This document shows positions 1 through 8,111 of a stretch of DNA of 50,179 nt, in pieces. The notes beneath the pieces were generated by a model. It saw only the letters and a list, made by a program, of their open reading frames with translations, made no database searches and was not told where the DNA came from. The stretch's first letter is position 1; each line of letters starts with the position of its first letter. This stretch comes from Herbaspirillum autotrophicum (GTDB lineage Bacteria > Pseudomonadota > Gammaproteobacteria > Burkholderiales > Burkholderiaceae_D), in assembly GCF_001189915.1 (NCBI RefSeq), contig NZ_LFLS01000041.1, forward strand, positions 1-50,179, in the 5' to 3' direction. A program made the translations under genes and the position numbers.

Positions 1-1
1 T

Positions 2-472
2 GACATGGGCACCGTGATCGATCAGCGCGCGGCCATCGAATTCGAAGCCAAGGTGAAAGATGCCGAAAGCCGTGGTGCGCGGCTGTTGTATGGCAATATT
101 CGGGACGGTGCCTTGTATTCACCGACCGTGCTCGATCATGTGCCGGCCGATTGTCTGTTGGTGGCGCAGGAAACCTTTGGCCCGGTATCGCCGGTAATCC
201 GCTGTACCGACATCGCCCACGCCATCCGCATTTCCAATTCCACGCCTTACGGTCTGTCGTCGTCGGTATGTACCAATCGCATGGATTACATCACGCGCTT
301 TGTACGTGAACTCGAAGTCGGCAGCGTCAATGTGCGCGAAGTGCCAGGCTATCGTCTGGAACTGACACCATTCGGCGGCATCAAGGATTCCGGCCTCGGT
401 TACAAGGAAGGGGTATTGGAAGCGATGAAGAGCTTCTGCAATACCAAGACCTATTCGCTGCCGTGGCTGTGA
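2..472 (+). CDS. Aldehyde dehydrogenase, C-terminal part (possibly phosphonoacetaldehyde dehydrogenase)
   Basis: The reading frame is open from the first bases, so this is the 3' end of a longer gene; about 156 codons are visible. It shows the C-terminal half of an NAD(P)-dependent aldehyde dehydrogenase. There is QETFGPVSPVI, where the E and F contact the nicotinamide ribose, then TPYGLSSSV, and then PFGGIKDSGLGYKEG near the end. The catalytic Cys lies upstream of the window. The final residues (MKSFCNTKTYSLPWL) resemble phosphonoacetaldehyde dehydrogenases (PhnY type), which oxidise phosphonoacetaldehyde to phosphonoacetate. That assignment is from memory of the family tail and is tentative. 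The family assignment is firm. A convergent hairpin separates it from the phosphodiesterase on the other strand. Confidence 0.85.
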   Translation, partial: DMGTVIDQRAAIEFEAKVKDAESRGARLLYGNIRDGALYSPTVLDHVPADCLLVAQETFGPVSPVIRCTDIAHAIRISNSTPYGLSSSVCTNRMDYITRFVRELEVGSVNVREVPGYRLELTPFGGIKDSGLGYKEGVLEAMKSFCNTKTYSLPWL

Positions 473-491
473 ACGAGATGCGCGGTTGACA

Positions 492-529
492 ACAGGATGA
501 CCGGCGGCCTGCTGCCTCGGTCATCTTGT
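492..529. terminator. Convergent hairpin between aldehyde dehydrogenase and phosphodiesterase
   Basis: ACAGGATGACC (492-502) can pair with GGTCATCTTGT (519-529), with one G-T pair and a 16-base loop. It sits between two converging stop codons (472 and 536) and could end transcripts from both sides. No long T run follows, so it is only a probable terminator. Confidence 0.4.
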
Positions 530-535
530 CTGGCC

Positions 536-1324
536 TCAGCCGTAATACGGGAATTGCTGCGACTGGTCCATGAAGGCGTGGTAATGCACCACCACGCCGG
601 CTTCCCGCAAGCTCAGCACGGCATAGGCTGGCGGCTCCATGGAAGTGGTGGCCGGACCGGTGAGGGCGAAATCGAGCGCATGCTGATGGTTGGTGCCGGG
701 CACGGTGGCGAATGGCGTGCCATACCAGGTGCCGCCCGAGGGGCGATGTACGTGACCGGAAAACATGTAGCGCACATTGCCGTGTTTTCTGACCAGCAAG
801 CGCAGGTCGGCTTCTTCGCGCAGGCGAATCCAGTCCATCGACGGCAGATCGAGTTCGAACGGCGGGTGGTGCGAGAACAGATAGACCTGACGTGGTCCCG
901 CTTCTGCCAGCATGCGGTCGAGCCAGGCCAGACGGTCTGCGCACAGACGACCTTCATGGGTGCCGGCTTCTTTGGTATCGAGGAAGATCAGACGGGCGCT
1001 GTCGGTGTCGACCACGCTTTGGATAAAACCATGGGTATCGACCGGCATGTGCGGGAACACGCTGCGAAATACCGGGCGTTCGTCGTGATTGCCCAAGAGC
1101 AGGCGCACCGGCAACTTCAGTTCTTGCAGGCAGGCGGCAAGAATGCGATAGGAGGCTTCATCGCCGTCGTGGGTCAGATCGCCGGTGATCACGCACAGGT
1201 CGGCATCGGCATGGTGTTGATTGACATGGGCGATGCAGGTGCGAAAACGGCTGACCGAGTCTTCGCCGAACAACAGATTGCCGTCCGGTACCAGGTGGAT
1301 GTCGGTGATTTGTATGACTTTCAT
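536..1324 (-). CDS. GpdQ-like metallophosphoesterase (glycerophosphodiesterase/cyclic nucleotide PDE class III)
   Basis: A 262-residue cytoplasmic enzyme of the calcineurin-like fold that hydrolyses phosphodiesters at a two-metal centre. All metal ligands are visible: D8 and H10 (ITDIH), D49 (TGDL), N79-H80 (GNHDE), H152/H153 (SHHPPFE), and H191 and H193 (GHVHR). Spacing and length match Enterobacter GpdQ. The start is the ATG at 1324, because MKVIQITDIH is the natural N-terminus; the frame is open further upstream but has no family similarity there. No signal peptide is seen. It is the last gene of the leftward transporter operon, 145 bases after the second permease, so it probably cleaves imported glycerophosphodiesters to glycerol 3-phosphate and an alcohol. 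Cyclic AMP hydrolysis (CpdA-like) is a less likely alternative. Confidence 0.85.
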   Translation of the reverse strand: MKVIQITDIHLVPDGNLLFGEDSVSRFRTCIAHVNQHHADADLCVITGDLTHDGDEASYRILAACLQELKLPVRLLLGNHDERPVFRSVFPHMPVDTHGFIQSVVDTDSARLIFLDTKEAGTHEGRLCADRLAWLDRMLAEAGPRQVYLFSHHPPFELDLPSMDWIRLREEADLRLLVRKHGNVRYMFSGHVHRPSGGTWYGTPFATVPGTNHQHALDFALTGPATTSMEPPAYAVLSLREAGVVVHYHAFMDQSQQFPYYG

Positions 1325-1469
1325 CAGAATGTATTTTTCTATTAAAAAATAATGCGGCAGAGGCTGGGACTGAGGCAGAGCGAGCGGCAATGACCAGGCG
1401 TGCCGAGCGCAGACAGTACGGTTGTACGGCAAGGAGGCAACAACGACGTCAGTTTCGTTTTTCTTGGCC

Positions 1470-2354
1470 TCATCGGATGCCGGCACGCAAGAAGGCTTGA
1501 ATGAACTGGCGCTGGAATACGAGGAAACCGATCATCAGCGGCGCAATCGCCACCAGCGTCGCGGCGCTGATGATAGCGATGTTGACGCCGCTTTCCGGCG
1601 CGCCGAACAGCGACAGACCGACCGTCAGCGGGCGCGTCGCCGGGGAGTTGGTGACGATCAGCGGCCACAGGAAATTGTTCCAGTGGGTCGCCACCGATAC
1701 CAGTGCATAGGCCAGATAGACCGGCGTGGCGGCCGGCACGTAAACTCGCCACAGTACGCCGAACCAGCCGCAACCTTCGATGCGCGCCGCTTCTTCCAGC
1801 TCGCGCGGGATTTGCATGAAGGTCTGGCGCAGCAAGAAAATGCCGAAGGCGCTGGCCATGTAAGGCACTGCCATGCCGAGCGGCGTATCGAACATGCCGA
1901 GCCGGGTCACCATCGCATAGTTCTCGACGATCAGGATTTCCGGCAGCACGAACAATTGCAGCAGTACCAGTACGAACAGGATTTTCTTGCCGGTGAACTG
2001 AAAGCGGGCGAATGCGAATCCGGCCAGCGTGCACAGCGTGAACTGGCCGACCAGGATCAGGCTGACCAGCACAAAGGTATTGAAGAAGTAGCGCAGCCAG
2101 GGCGCCGCTTGCCAGGCCTGGCGGAAATTCTCGAGGATCAGCGGCGCCCGCCAGTCCAGGCTGAGGGCGGCATTGGCGGTGTGAAACGCGGCCCACAAGG
2201 CGAACAGCAGCGGCGCGATCCACAGCAGCGCCAGCAACCAGGCGCCGAAGGTATCGACGATGCTCCAGAGACGGTCGGCGGACATCGCCGGCGCCGTCGG
2301 TATGTCGGCGGCGGGTGCAGCATCACGGGGAATGCGAAGGGTAGTGGTATTCAT
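1470..2354 (-). CDS. ABC transporter permease, MalG/UgpE type
   Basis: A 294-residue inner-membrane permease of the carbohydrate-uptake (CUT1) type. It has a first transmembrane segment near residues 31-55 after a hydrophilic N-terminus, further hydrophobic segments, and the EAA loop that docks on the ATPase (EEAARIEGCGWFGVLWRVYVP, from about residue 187). It begins in a 4-base ATGA overlap with the upstream permease, indicating translational coupling and a heterodimeric channel. Together with the UgpB-like binding protein and the GpdQ-like enzyme, a glycerol 3-phosphate or glycerophosphodiester substrate is inferred. Sequence alone does not exclude a sugar. The name ugpE would be by analogy only. 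Confidence 0.85.
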   Translation of the reverse strand: MNTTTLRIPRDAAPAADIPTAPAMSADRLWSIVDTFGAWLLALLWIAPLLFALWAAFHTANAALSLDWRAPLILENFRQAWQAAPWLRYFFNTFVLVSLILVGQFTLCTLAGFAFARFQFTGKKILFVLVLLQLFVLPEILIVENYAMVTRLGMFDTPLGMAVPYMASAFGIFLLRQTFMQIPRELEEAARIEGCGWFGVLWRVYVPAATPVYLAYALVSVATHWNNFLWPLIVTNSPATRPLTVGLSLFGAPESGVNIAIISAATLVAIAPLMIGFLVFQRQFIQAFLRAGIR

Positions 2355-3268
2355 CGGTAGTGGATGCGACGGTCAAAGAACAGGAATTGCAAGGCGGCGA
2401 TCAGGCCCAGTGCAACCAGCACCATTACTGTCATCACGGCCGCGCTGGATTGATCGAGATAGGCGAAGGCCATTTCCCAGATCCAGTACAGGATCAGCTT
2501 GGAGGCATTGTCGGGACCACCCTTGGTCAGGATGAACAAATGGTCGATCAGGCGTACCGAATTGATCAAGGCGTTGATCGTCACGAACAGGGTCGTCGGC
2601 ATCAGCAACGGCAGCACCACGCGGCGCGTGTAGGTCCAGCGGCCAGCGCCTTCGATCCGGGCCGCTTCGCGCAGATCGGGCGGAATCGCTTGCAAGGCGG
2701 CCAGATAGAAAATCATGAAAAAGCCGGCTTCTTTCCAGATCGTCACTGCCATTACCGACCACAGCGCTGTACCCGGTTGGCCGAGCCAGTTGGTGGGGCC
2801 GATGCCGAACAGGGCGGTAAAGTGATCCAGCAGGCCGAGGCCCGGGGTATAGAAAAACAGCCACAGATTGGCCGCCGCAATCATCGGCAACATGGTGGGC
2901 GTGAAAAAGGCCGTGCGCACCAGACCGCGGCCGCCGATACGGGCGTTGGCCCACAGCGCCATGGCCAGCGCCAGTACAATCGAGACCGGAACGGTCACGC
3001 CGGCATACAACAGATTGTTGCCGACGATGTGCCAGAATGCCGGGTCGGCCAGCAACTCACGGTAGTTGGCGATGCCATTGAAAGCGCTCGGACGGCGTGC
3101 GGTGCCGCGCGAGAAAAAGCTGGCCCACAGTGTTGCCAGCATCGGAAAGAAAGCGAACAGCGTCAGCAGAATCAGCGCTGGTGACAGCAAGCCCCAGCCG
3201 AACAGATTGTGCAGGCGGCGTTCGGCGGTATTGACGTGCAGCGGTGCGGCGGAAATTGGTGGATTCAT
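2351..3268 (-). CDS. ABC transporter permease, MalF/UgpA type
   Basis: A 305-residue inner-membrane permease, partner of the following MalG-type protein. It shows about six hydrophobic segments and the EAA loop REAARIEGAGRWTYTRRVVLP. The chosen start is the ATG at 3268 (MNPPISAAP), 100 bases after the binding protein gene. An upstream in-frame ATG at 3319 would add 17 residues of low-quality sequence. The stop overlaps the next start by 4 bases (ATGA). Membership in the CUT1 family is clear. The substrate is inferred from neighbours to be a phosphodiester or glycerol 3-phosphate. Confidence 0.85.
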   Translation of the reverse strand: MNPPISAAPLHVNTAERRLHNLFGWGLLSPALILLTLFAFFPMLATLWASFFSRGTARRPSAFNGIANYRELLADPAFWHIVGNNLLYAGVTVPVSIVLALAMALWANARIGGRGLVRTAFFTPTMLPMIAAANLWLFFYTPGLGLLDHFTALFGIGPTNWLGQPGTALWSVMAVTIWKEAGFFMIFYLAALQAIPPDLREAARIEGAGRWTYTRRVVLPLLMPTTLFVTINALINSVRLIDHLFILTKGGPDNASKLILYWIWEMAFAYLDQSSAAVMTVMVLVALGLIAALQFLFFDRRIHYR

Positions 3269-3368
3269 CAGGATCTTATCCAGTGGTTGAGCTTGAGCGC
3301 GATGCCGGTATGACCGCAACCGGCATCGCCATGCTCATTACTTCTGCTTCAGGTAGCGCGGGCGCCGA

Positions 3369-4643
3369 TTAACGGTAAGGCTTCAACAAACGTTCGGCAG
3401 TCGCTTGTGCTTCATCGAGTGCCTGCTTTGGCGTCTTGGTGCCGGTCAGTGCGGCCTGAATCGCATTCGACAGCGCTTCCCGCACGCGCGCGGTTTGCTC
3501 GGTCGAGAATTCCGGAATTGCGACGGCCAATTGATCACGCGCCACCAGTGCTTGCGGGAAGCTCTTGGCGTAATCGCGCAGGGCCGGGGTGTTGTACGAA
3601 GCCGGGCTGGTGCCGACATAACCGGTGGCGATCGACCATTGCGCAGCACGTTCCGGCGCTGTCATCCAGCGTACGAATTTGACCGAAGCAGTCTGTTGCT
3701 CAGGGGTTGAACCCTTGAACAGATAGATATTGCCGCCGCCGACCGGTGAACCCGGTTGCTTGTTGGCCGGCAGCATGGCAACGCCAAAGTCGAATTTGGC
3801 TTCTTTCTTGACCGCGGTCAGATTGCCGGTGGTGTGCCACATCATGGCGGTCTGGCCTTGCACGAAGGCCTGGCGCAGCGTGCCCCATTCAATTGCACCG
3901 GCCGGGCTGACTTTATGCGTGGCGGCCAGCGCACGCCAGAATTCCAGCGCTTCGACGGCGGCGGGCGTATTGAAGTAAACCTGGGTGCCTTCCTTGTTCA
4001 TCAGCGACACACCGTTTTGAATCGCGAACGCCTGGAACATCCAGTATGGATAACCGGTGGAGGGCACCATCAGACCAAACTTGTCCTTGGCGGTCAGCTT
4101 GGTGGCGGCGGCCAGCATTTCTTTCCAGGTCTTCGGCGGCGCATCCGGATTGAGGCCGGCAGCGCGGAACATGTCCTTGTTATAGAACATCACGATGGTC
4201 GAACGCTGGAATGGAATCCCCCAGACGTGGCCGCCGATGGTGCCGTTGGCCATCAGGCCGGGATAGAAGCTTTGCAGCCAGGCCTTGTCTTCCGGACTGG
4301 TGGCGACCTTGTCGAAAGGTTCGATCAGGTTTTGGTCGATCAGGTCGTAAGTGTCGAGCGCGCCGAGCACCGACAATTGCGCCGGCTGACCACCCTTGAT
4401 GGCGGACAGGGCGCGCACGCGGGTTTCGTCATAGTTGCCGGAATAGACGGCCTTGACCTTGATGTCAGGATTGGCTTTCTGGAAGTCATTGATCATGCCG
4501 TCAATGACATCGGTCAGCGGACCGCCGACGGCAATCGGATAGTACATGGTCAGATCGGTGGCGGCGCTGGCGGCCGAGGCGGCAGTCAGGGCACAGGCCA
4601 CCAGTGCGGCGACAGTAGTTTTGCGGATCAGTTTGCTCAGCAT
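3369..4643 (-). CDS. Periplasmic solute-binding protein, UgpB-like (SBP_bac_1)
   Basis: A 424-residue exported binding protein. The start at 4643 (MLSKLIRKTTVAALV) is supported by an AAAGGA ribosome site 6 bases upstream and gives a Sec signal peptide with likely cleavage after ASAASA near residue 28. The mature protein has the extracellular solute-binding protein family 1 pattern, with segments such as NDFQKANPDIKVKAVYSGNY, similar to UgpB and its relatives, and FNTPAAVEALEFWR further on. It delivers substrate to the two permeases. The neighbourhood (GpdQ-like enzyme, DeoR regulator, porin, GDPD-fold protein) points to glycerophosphodiesters or glycerol 3-phosphate. Binding specificity cannot be read from the sequence. 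Confidence 0.85.
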   Translation of the reverse strand: MLSKLIRKTTVAALVACALTAASAASAATDLTMYYPIAVGGPLTDVIDGMINDFQKANPDIKVKAVYSGNYDETRVRALSAIKGGQPAQLSVLGALDTYDLIDQNLIEPFDKVATSPEDKAWLQSFYPGLMANGTIGGHVWGIPFQRSTIVMFYNKDMFRAAGLNPDAPPKTWKEMLAAATKLTAKDKFGLMVPSTGYPYWMFQAFAIQNGVSLMNKEGTQVYFNTPAAVEALEFWRALAATHKVSPAGAIEWGTLRQAFVQGQTAMMWHTTGNLTAVKKEAKFDFGVAMLPANKQPGSPVGGGNIYLFKGSTPEQQTASVKFVRWMTAPERAAQWSIATGYVGTSPASYNTPALRDYAKSFPQALVARDQLAVAIPEFSTEQTARVREALSNAIQAALTGTKTPKQALDEAQATAERLLKPYR

Positions 4644-4694
4644 TGCGGTTCCTTTGAAAGGGAGGTTCATGTTGCACAGAAAGGGATGAAACAT

Positions 4695-5801
4695 TCAGGC
4701 GGTGGCCGGCAGTGCTTGCCGGCGCTCCGGATCAGCCGGTCTTGGCGTCAGCGTGGTGGCGGGTAAACGCTGTCCGTCATGGGCGGCAAAGATGTGCGCA
4801 TCGGCGGCGCTCCAGTTGAGGCCGACGCGGTCGCCGAGTTTGAGGCTGCTCTTTTCCGGACTGCGCACAATGATGGCGTCGCCGCCCGGCAAGTCGAGAT
4901 AGATGTACGATTCGGCGCCCTGGAATTCGACGCCGGTAACGCTGCCGAACAATTCGGTGGTGGACGGGGCGACGATATGAAAATGTTCCGGCCGCACCCC
5001 GAGCAGATATTTCCCGGCGCCGGCTGGCACGCCGGCGCACATCGCCGGCGGCAACTTTTCCGCCGCCATCAGCATCATGGGCGGGCTGCCGATGAAGCTG
5101 GCAGCAAATGCCGTGGCCGGCGTTTCATACAACTCTGCCGGCGCACCGCTCTGGACGATGCTGCCGCCATTCATCAAAACGATCTTGTCGGCCATGCCCA
5201 TGGCTTCGGTCTGGTCATGCGTGACGTACACCACCGTCATGCCGAGCCGCTGCTGCAAGCCACGGATTTCATGCCGTACCGAATGGCGCAGTTTGGCGTC
5301 GAGGTTGGACAGCGGTTCATCCATCAGACAGATCGAGTGACCGGCCACAATCGCGCGCGCCAGCGCCACGCGCTGACGCTGGCCGCCCGAGAGCTGGGCC
5401 GGTTTGCGTTGTTCCAGTCCCTGCAGATTGGTCAGTTCCAGCGCATCTTGCAAACGCTGGCGGCGTTCGGCTGCGTGCACACCGCGCACCTGCATGCCGA
5501 AGCAAATGTTTTCGGCGATGTTCAGATGCGGAAACAGCGCATATGACTGGAACACCATCGACAAGCCACGCGCCGAGGGCGCCGCCGAAGTGACATCCTT
5601 GCCGTCGATCTCGACCCGGCCGCTGTCCGGGATTTCCAATCCTGCCAACAGCCGCAGCAAGGTTGATTTGCCGCAGCCGGACGGTCCCAGCAGCGCGACC
5701 AGTTGGCCGCGCTCAAATTCCAGATCGAGTGCTTTGATGACCTGATGCTGGCCCCAGGATTTGCTGATGCCGGAGAGGCGAATGGCGATGTCGTTATTCA
5801 T
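4695..5801 (-). CDS. ABC transporter ATP-binding protein, MalK/UgpC type
   Basis: A 368-residue ATPase that powers the importer. Walker A GPSGCGKST is at residues 39-47, the Q-loop Gln at 85, the signature LSGGQ at 137-141, Walker B ending at D161-E162, the D-loop SNLD at 165-168 and the H-loop His at 195. The roughly 130 residues after the nucleotide-binding domain match the TOBE/OB regulatory domain of MalK-like proteins (LGVRPEHF). It starts in a 4-base ATGA overlap with the upstream DeoR gene, so the regulator and ATPase are translationally coupled. The binding protein gene follows 51 bases later. All catalytic motifs are intact. Confidence 0.9.
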   Translation of the reverse strand: MNNDIAIRLSGISKSWGQHQVIKALDLEFERGQLVALLGPSGCGKSTLLRLLAGLEIPDSGRVEIDGKDVTSAAPSARGLSMVFQSYALFPHLNIAENICFGMQVRGVHAAERRQRLQDALELTNLQGLEQRKPAQLSGGQRQRVALARAIVAGHSICLMDEPLSNLDAKLRHSVRHEIRGLQQRLGMTVVYVTHDQTEAMGMADKIVLMNGGSIVQSGAPAELYETPATAFAASFIGSPPMMLMAAEKLPPAMCAGVPAGAGKYLLGVRPEHFHIVAPSTTELFGSVTGVEFQGAESYIYLDLPGGDAIIVRSPEKSSLKLGDRVGLNWSAADAHIFAAHDGQRLPATTLTPRPADPERRQALPATA

Positions 5802-6670
5802 GATGATTTTCCTGCGATGGCGGAGTGGTTCGATGCACTCGCCGGAAGTGAAGTCGGGGCGTCGTCTTGTGCGGCCTTGCGTTGCAGCGAGGTCACGACG
5901 ACGCGGGTATTGCCGGCCAGCATGGCGGCCAGTGCCGGATTCAGCGGACTGTCGGTGACCAGGATGTCGGGGTCGGACAGATGACCGCCGCGCACCGGCG
6001 CTTGCCGGCCGAATTTGGAATTGTCGGTGACCAGAATCTGGGTGCGGCAGCTTTCGCGCAGGGCCTGACGCGAACTCGATTCCATGCGGTCGAAATCGAG
6101 CAGGGTGCCGTCGGTGTCGACGCCGCCGACGCCGTAAATGCCGAAGTCGGCGCGGAAGTTGCGAAACAGTTTGTCGGCGTCGTTGCCGAGAATTTCCGGG
6201 TTGGGAAACCGCAGGGTACCGCCCGGCACGATGACCTGGTTGTTCTGGTTGGTCGACAACGCCAGCGCTGCCCGCAGATTGTTGGTGATCACCGTCAGGT
6301 GATCATGCTTGGCCAGTGCCAGCGCTACTTGTTCGGGCGTGGTGCCGATACCGATCAGCACGCTGCATGAATCGGGAATCAGTTTGGCGACGGCGGCGCC
6401 GATCTCGGCTTTCTGTTCCAGATTGTTGATGCGCCGCATGTCGTAAGGCTGGTTGCGCGCCGACAGGATCAGCTCGGCGCCGCCATGCCGGCGGCGCAGG
6501 ATGTCGGCGTCGCACAACGCATTGATGTCGCGCCGGATGGTCTGCGTGGTGACGGCGAAATGCTCCGCCAGCGCTTCCATCGTGATGAAGCCGTGTTGCC
6601 GGAACAGGGTAATGATTTCGTTGTGCCGCAACGATACGGGCTTGGCCGCAGGATTCGCCGACATGTTCAT
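5798..6670 (-). CDS. DeoR-family transcriptional repressor (GlpR-like)
   Basis: A 290-residue regulator. An N-terminal DeoR helix-turn-helix lies near residues 17-65 (LAEHFAVTTQTIRRDINAL, then RRHGGA). The DeoR sensor domain follows (IGIGTTPEQVALAL, ITNNLRAAL, GGTL, GIYGVGGVD, LVTDNSKFG), the fold that binds phosphorylated sugars or glycerol 3-phosphate in this family. It is the first gene of the leftward operon and overlaps the ATPase gene by 4 bases, so it is probably autoregulated. The start could be 6670 or the ATG at 6664; a GGAT motif lies just upstream of both. GTTCAT repeats in the promoter gap are its likely operators. A glycerophosphate-type inducer is inferred from gene context. 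Confidence 0.85.
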   Translation of the reverse strand: MNMSANPAAKPVSLRHNEIITLFRQHGFITMEALAEHFAVTTQTIRRDINALCDADILRRRHGGAELILSARNQPYDMRRINNLEQKAEIGAAVAKLIPDSCSVLIGIGTTPEQVALALAKHDHLTVITNNLRAALALSTNQNNQVIVPGGTLRFPNPEILGNDADKLFRNFRADFGIYGVGGVDTDGTLLDFDRMESSSRQALRESCRTQILVTDNSKFGRQAPVRGGHLSDPDILVTDSPLNPALAAMLAGNTRVVVTSLQRKAAQDDAPTSLPASASNHSAIAGKSS

Positions 6671-6767
6671 TTATCCATTCATTCGTTCATTTGAAATCGT
6701 GATGAATGGTATCGGGCGATTGTTACCGGCGCGTGACGTTCATATGAACAATTTGTGATGTTCATAT
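6665..6767. promoter_or_regulatory. Probable DeoR operator array in the divergent promoter gap
   Basis: The element GTTCAT occurs at 6665, 6685, 6738 and 6760, all in the same orientation. The copy at 6738-6749 is a perfect palindrome, GTTCATATGAAC. The copy at 6685-6696 is a near palindrome, GTTCATTTGAAA. The copies at 6738 and 6760 are 22 bases apart, about two helical turns, and 6665 and 6685 are 20 apart. TGTTC-type half sites are known for GlpR-like DeoR proteins. The array lies between the repressor gene and the porin gene, so both directions could be controlled. Confidence 0.55.
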
Positions 6768-6891
6768 CCACATAACGTCATGGCGATGTCATATATCGCG
6801 GGCATAGTTCGCAGCGTTTCACCGCCAGCCGAATGAATTCTTTTTCGTTCGCTTCATCGCCAACTGTTTCCAACTTTTCTGAAAATCATTC

Positions 6892-8091
6892 ATGAAAAAA
6901 ATCGTTCTCGCCATTTCGCTTTCTGCCGCTGGCTTATCCGTCGCCGCAGGTGCGCATGCGCAAACCGCAACTACCTCGTCGGGTGTCACCATCTACGGCA
7001 TCATCAATCCCAGCCTGACCTACACTGACAAAGTCGCCAACGCCAACGCCGCCAATCCGACCGGCACCGGTTCGCGCCTGAGCATGGACACCGCCGTGGC
7101 GCAGGGTTCGCGCATCGGCTTCAAGGGTGTCGAAGATCTGGGCGGCGGACTGACGGCGCTGTTTACCATCGAAAACGGTTTCAACGCCGACACCGGTCAG
7201 GCTGCCCAAGGCGGCCTGTTGTTCGGCCGCACTGCCATCGTCGGTTTGTCTGGCAGCAAGGGCACCGTTTATCTGGGGCGCCAAAAGGATTACATCGATG
7301 ACTTGTCGGCCTACAACGGCGCACTTGATTTCGGCAGCCTGGTCAACAACATCCATGCCCTGAATCTGGATCGCTCGCAAGGTTCGCGCGTCAACAACTC
7401 GATCCGCTACAACTCGCCGGTGATGGGCGGCGTCACGCTGAGCGCCTTGTACGGTTTCGGCGAACAGGCCGGTTCGACCGGCGCCGGCCAATCGTTCGGT
7501 ATCGGCGGCAGCTATAACAACGGGCCATTGTCGGTCGGCGCCGCGTACTTCCAGAACAAGCTGACTGCCAACAACACCTTCACCGGTTCCAGCGATTCCG
7601 GCGTAGCGCCGGGTGCGATTACTGGCGGCATCGCCAGCACTTCCCTGAAAACTTTCCTGCTTGGCGGCTCCTACAAGCTGGGCGACTTGCGCATGTACGG
7701 TTCGTTCTCGCAGGTCAAACAACCGCTGGCAGTGGCTGCCGGCACCGCAATGACTGGCTTCACGGCAGGCAGCGGTGCGGCGTTCACCTTCGGCGGCGTC
7801 AACAACAGCAAGGTCAATATCGTCGACCTCGGCGTCAACTACAGCATTACCCCGACCACGCAATTGCTGGCCAACTTCGTGACCACCCGTTCCAAGTTCG
7901 TCGGCGCCAATGACGGTAAGGCAAGTCAGTTGTCGCTCGGTGTGGATTACTTCTTGTCCAAGCGTACCGACGTCTATCTGTTCTACGCGAACATCCGTTC
8001 GTCGGACATGTTCAATCCGGGTTTGTATGTCGCACCGGGCAGCAGCAATACGCAAAACGTCCTGACGGCCGGTATCCGTCACAAGTTTTGA
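6892..8091 (+). CDS. Outer-membrane porin, Burkholderiales porin_4 type
   Basis: A 399-residue trimeric general porin. A signal peptide (MKKIVLAISLSAAGLSVAAGAHA) is cleaved before Q24, followed by the usual start of the mature barrel (SGVTIYGIINPSLTY). GSRIGFKGVEDLGGGL and the strand pattern ending in GIRHKF with a terminal Phe are diagnostic for this family. The final Phe is the Bam recognition residue. It is divergent from the DeoR gene across the putative operators and 20 bases upstream of the GDPD-fold gene, so it likely forms the outer-membrane entry for the same substrate class. It is a paralogue of the porin at 20293-21501. Confidence 0.9.
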   Translation: MKKIVLAISLSAAGLSVAAGAHAQTATTSSGVTIYGIINPSLTYTDKVANANAANPTGTGSRLSMDTAVAQGSRIGFKGVEDLGGGLTALFTIENGFNADTGQAAQGGLLFGRTAIVGLSGSKGTVYLGRQKDYIDDLSAYNGALDFGSLVNNIHALNLDRSQGSRVNNSIRYNSPVMGGVTLSALYGFGEQAGSTGAGQSFGIGGSYNNGPLSVGAAYFQNKLTANNTFTGSSDSGVAPGAITGGIASTSLKTFLLGGSYKLGDLRMYGSFSQVKQPLAVAAGTAMTGFTAGSGAAFTFGGVNNSKVNIVDLGVNYSITPTTQLLANFVTTRSKFVGANDGKASQLSLGVDYFLSKRTDVYLFYANIRSSDMFNPGLYVAPGSSNTQNVLTAGIRHKF

Positions 8092-8111
8092 TTTGATCAA
8101 AGGAAACCGAT

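Noticed and set aside
1422..2360. Open frame of about 312 codons on the plus strand opposite the permease genes
   Set aside because: Repetitive Gln/Arg-rich composition and no motifs; the minus strand encodes a clear permease.
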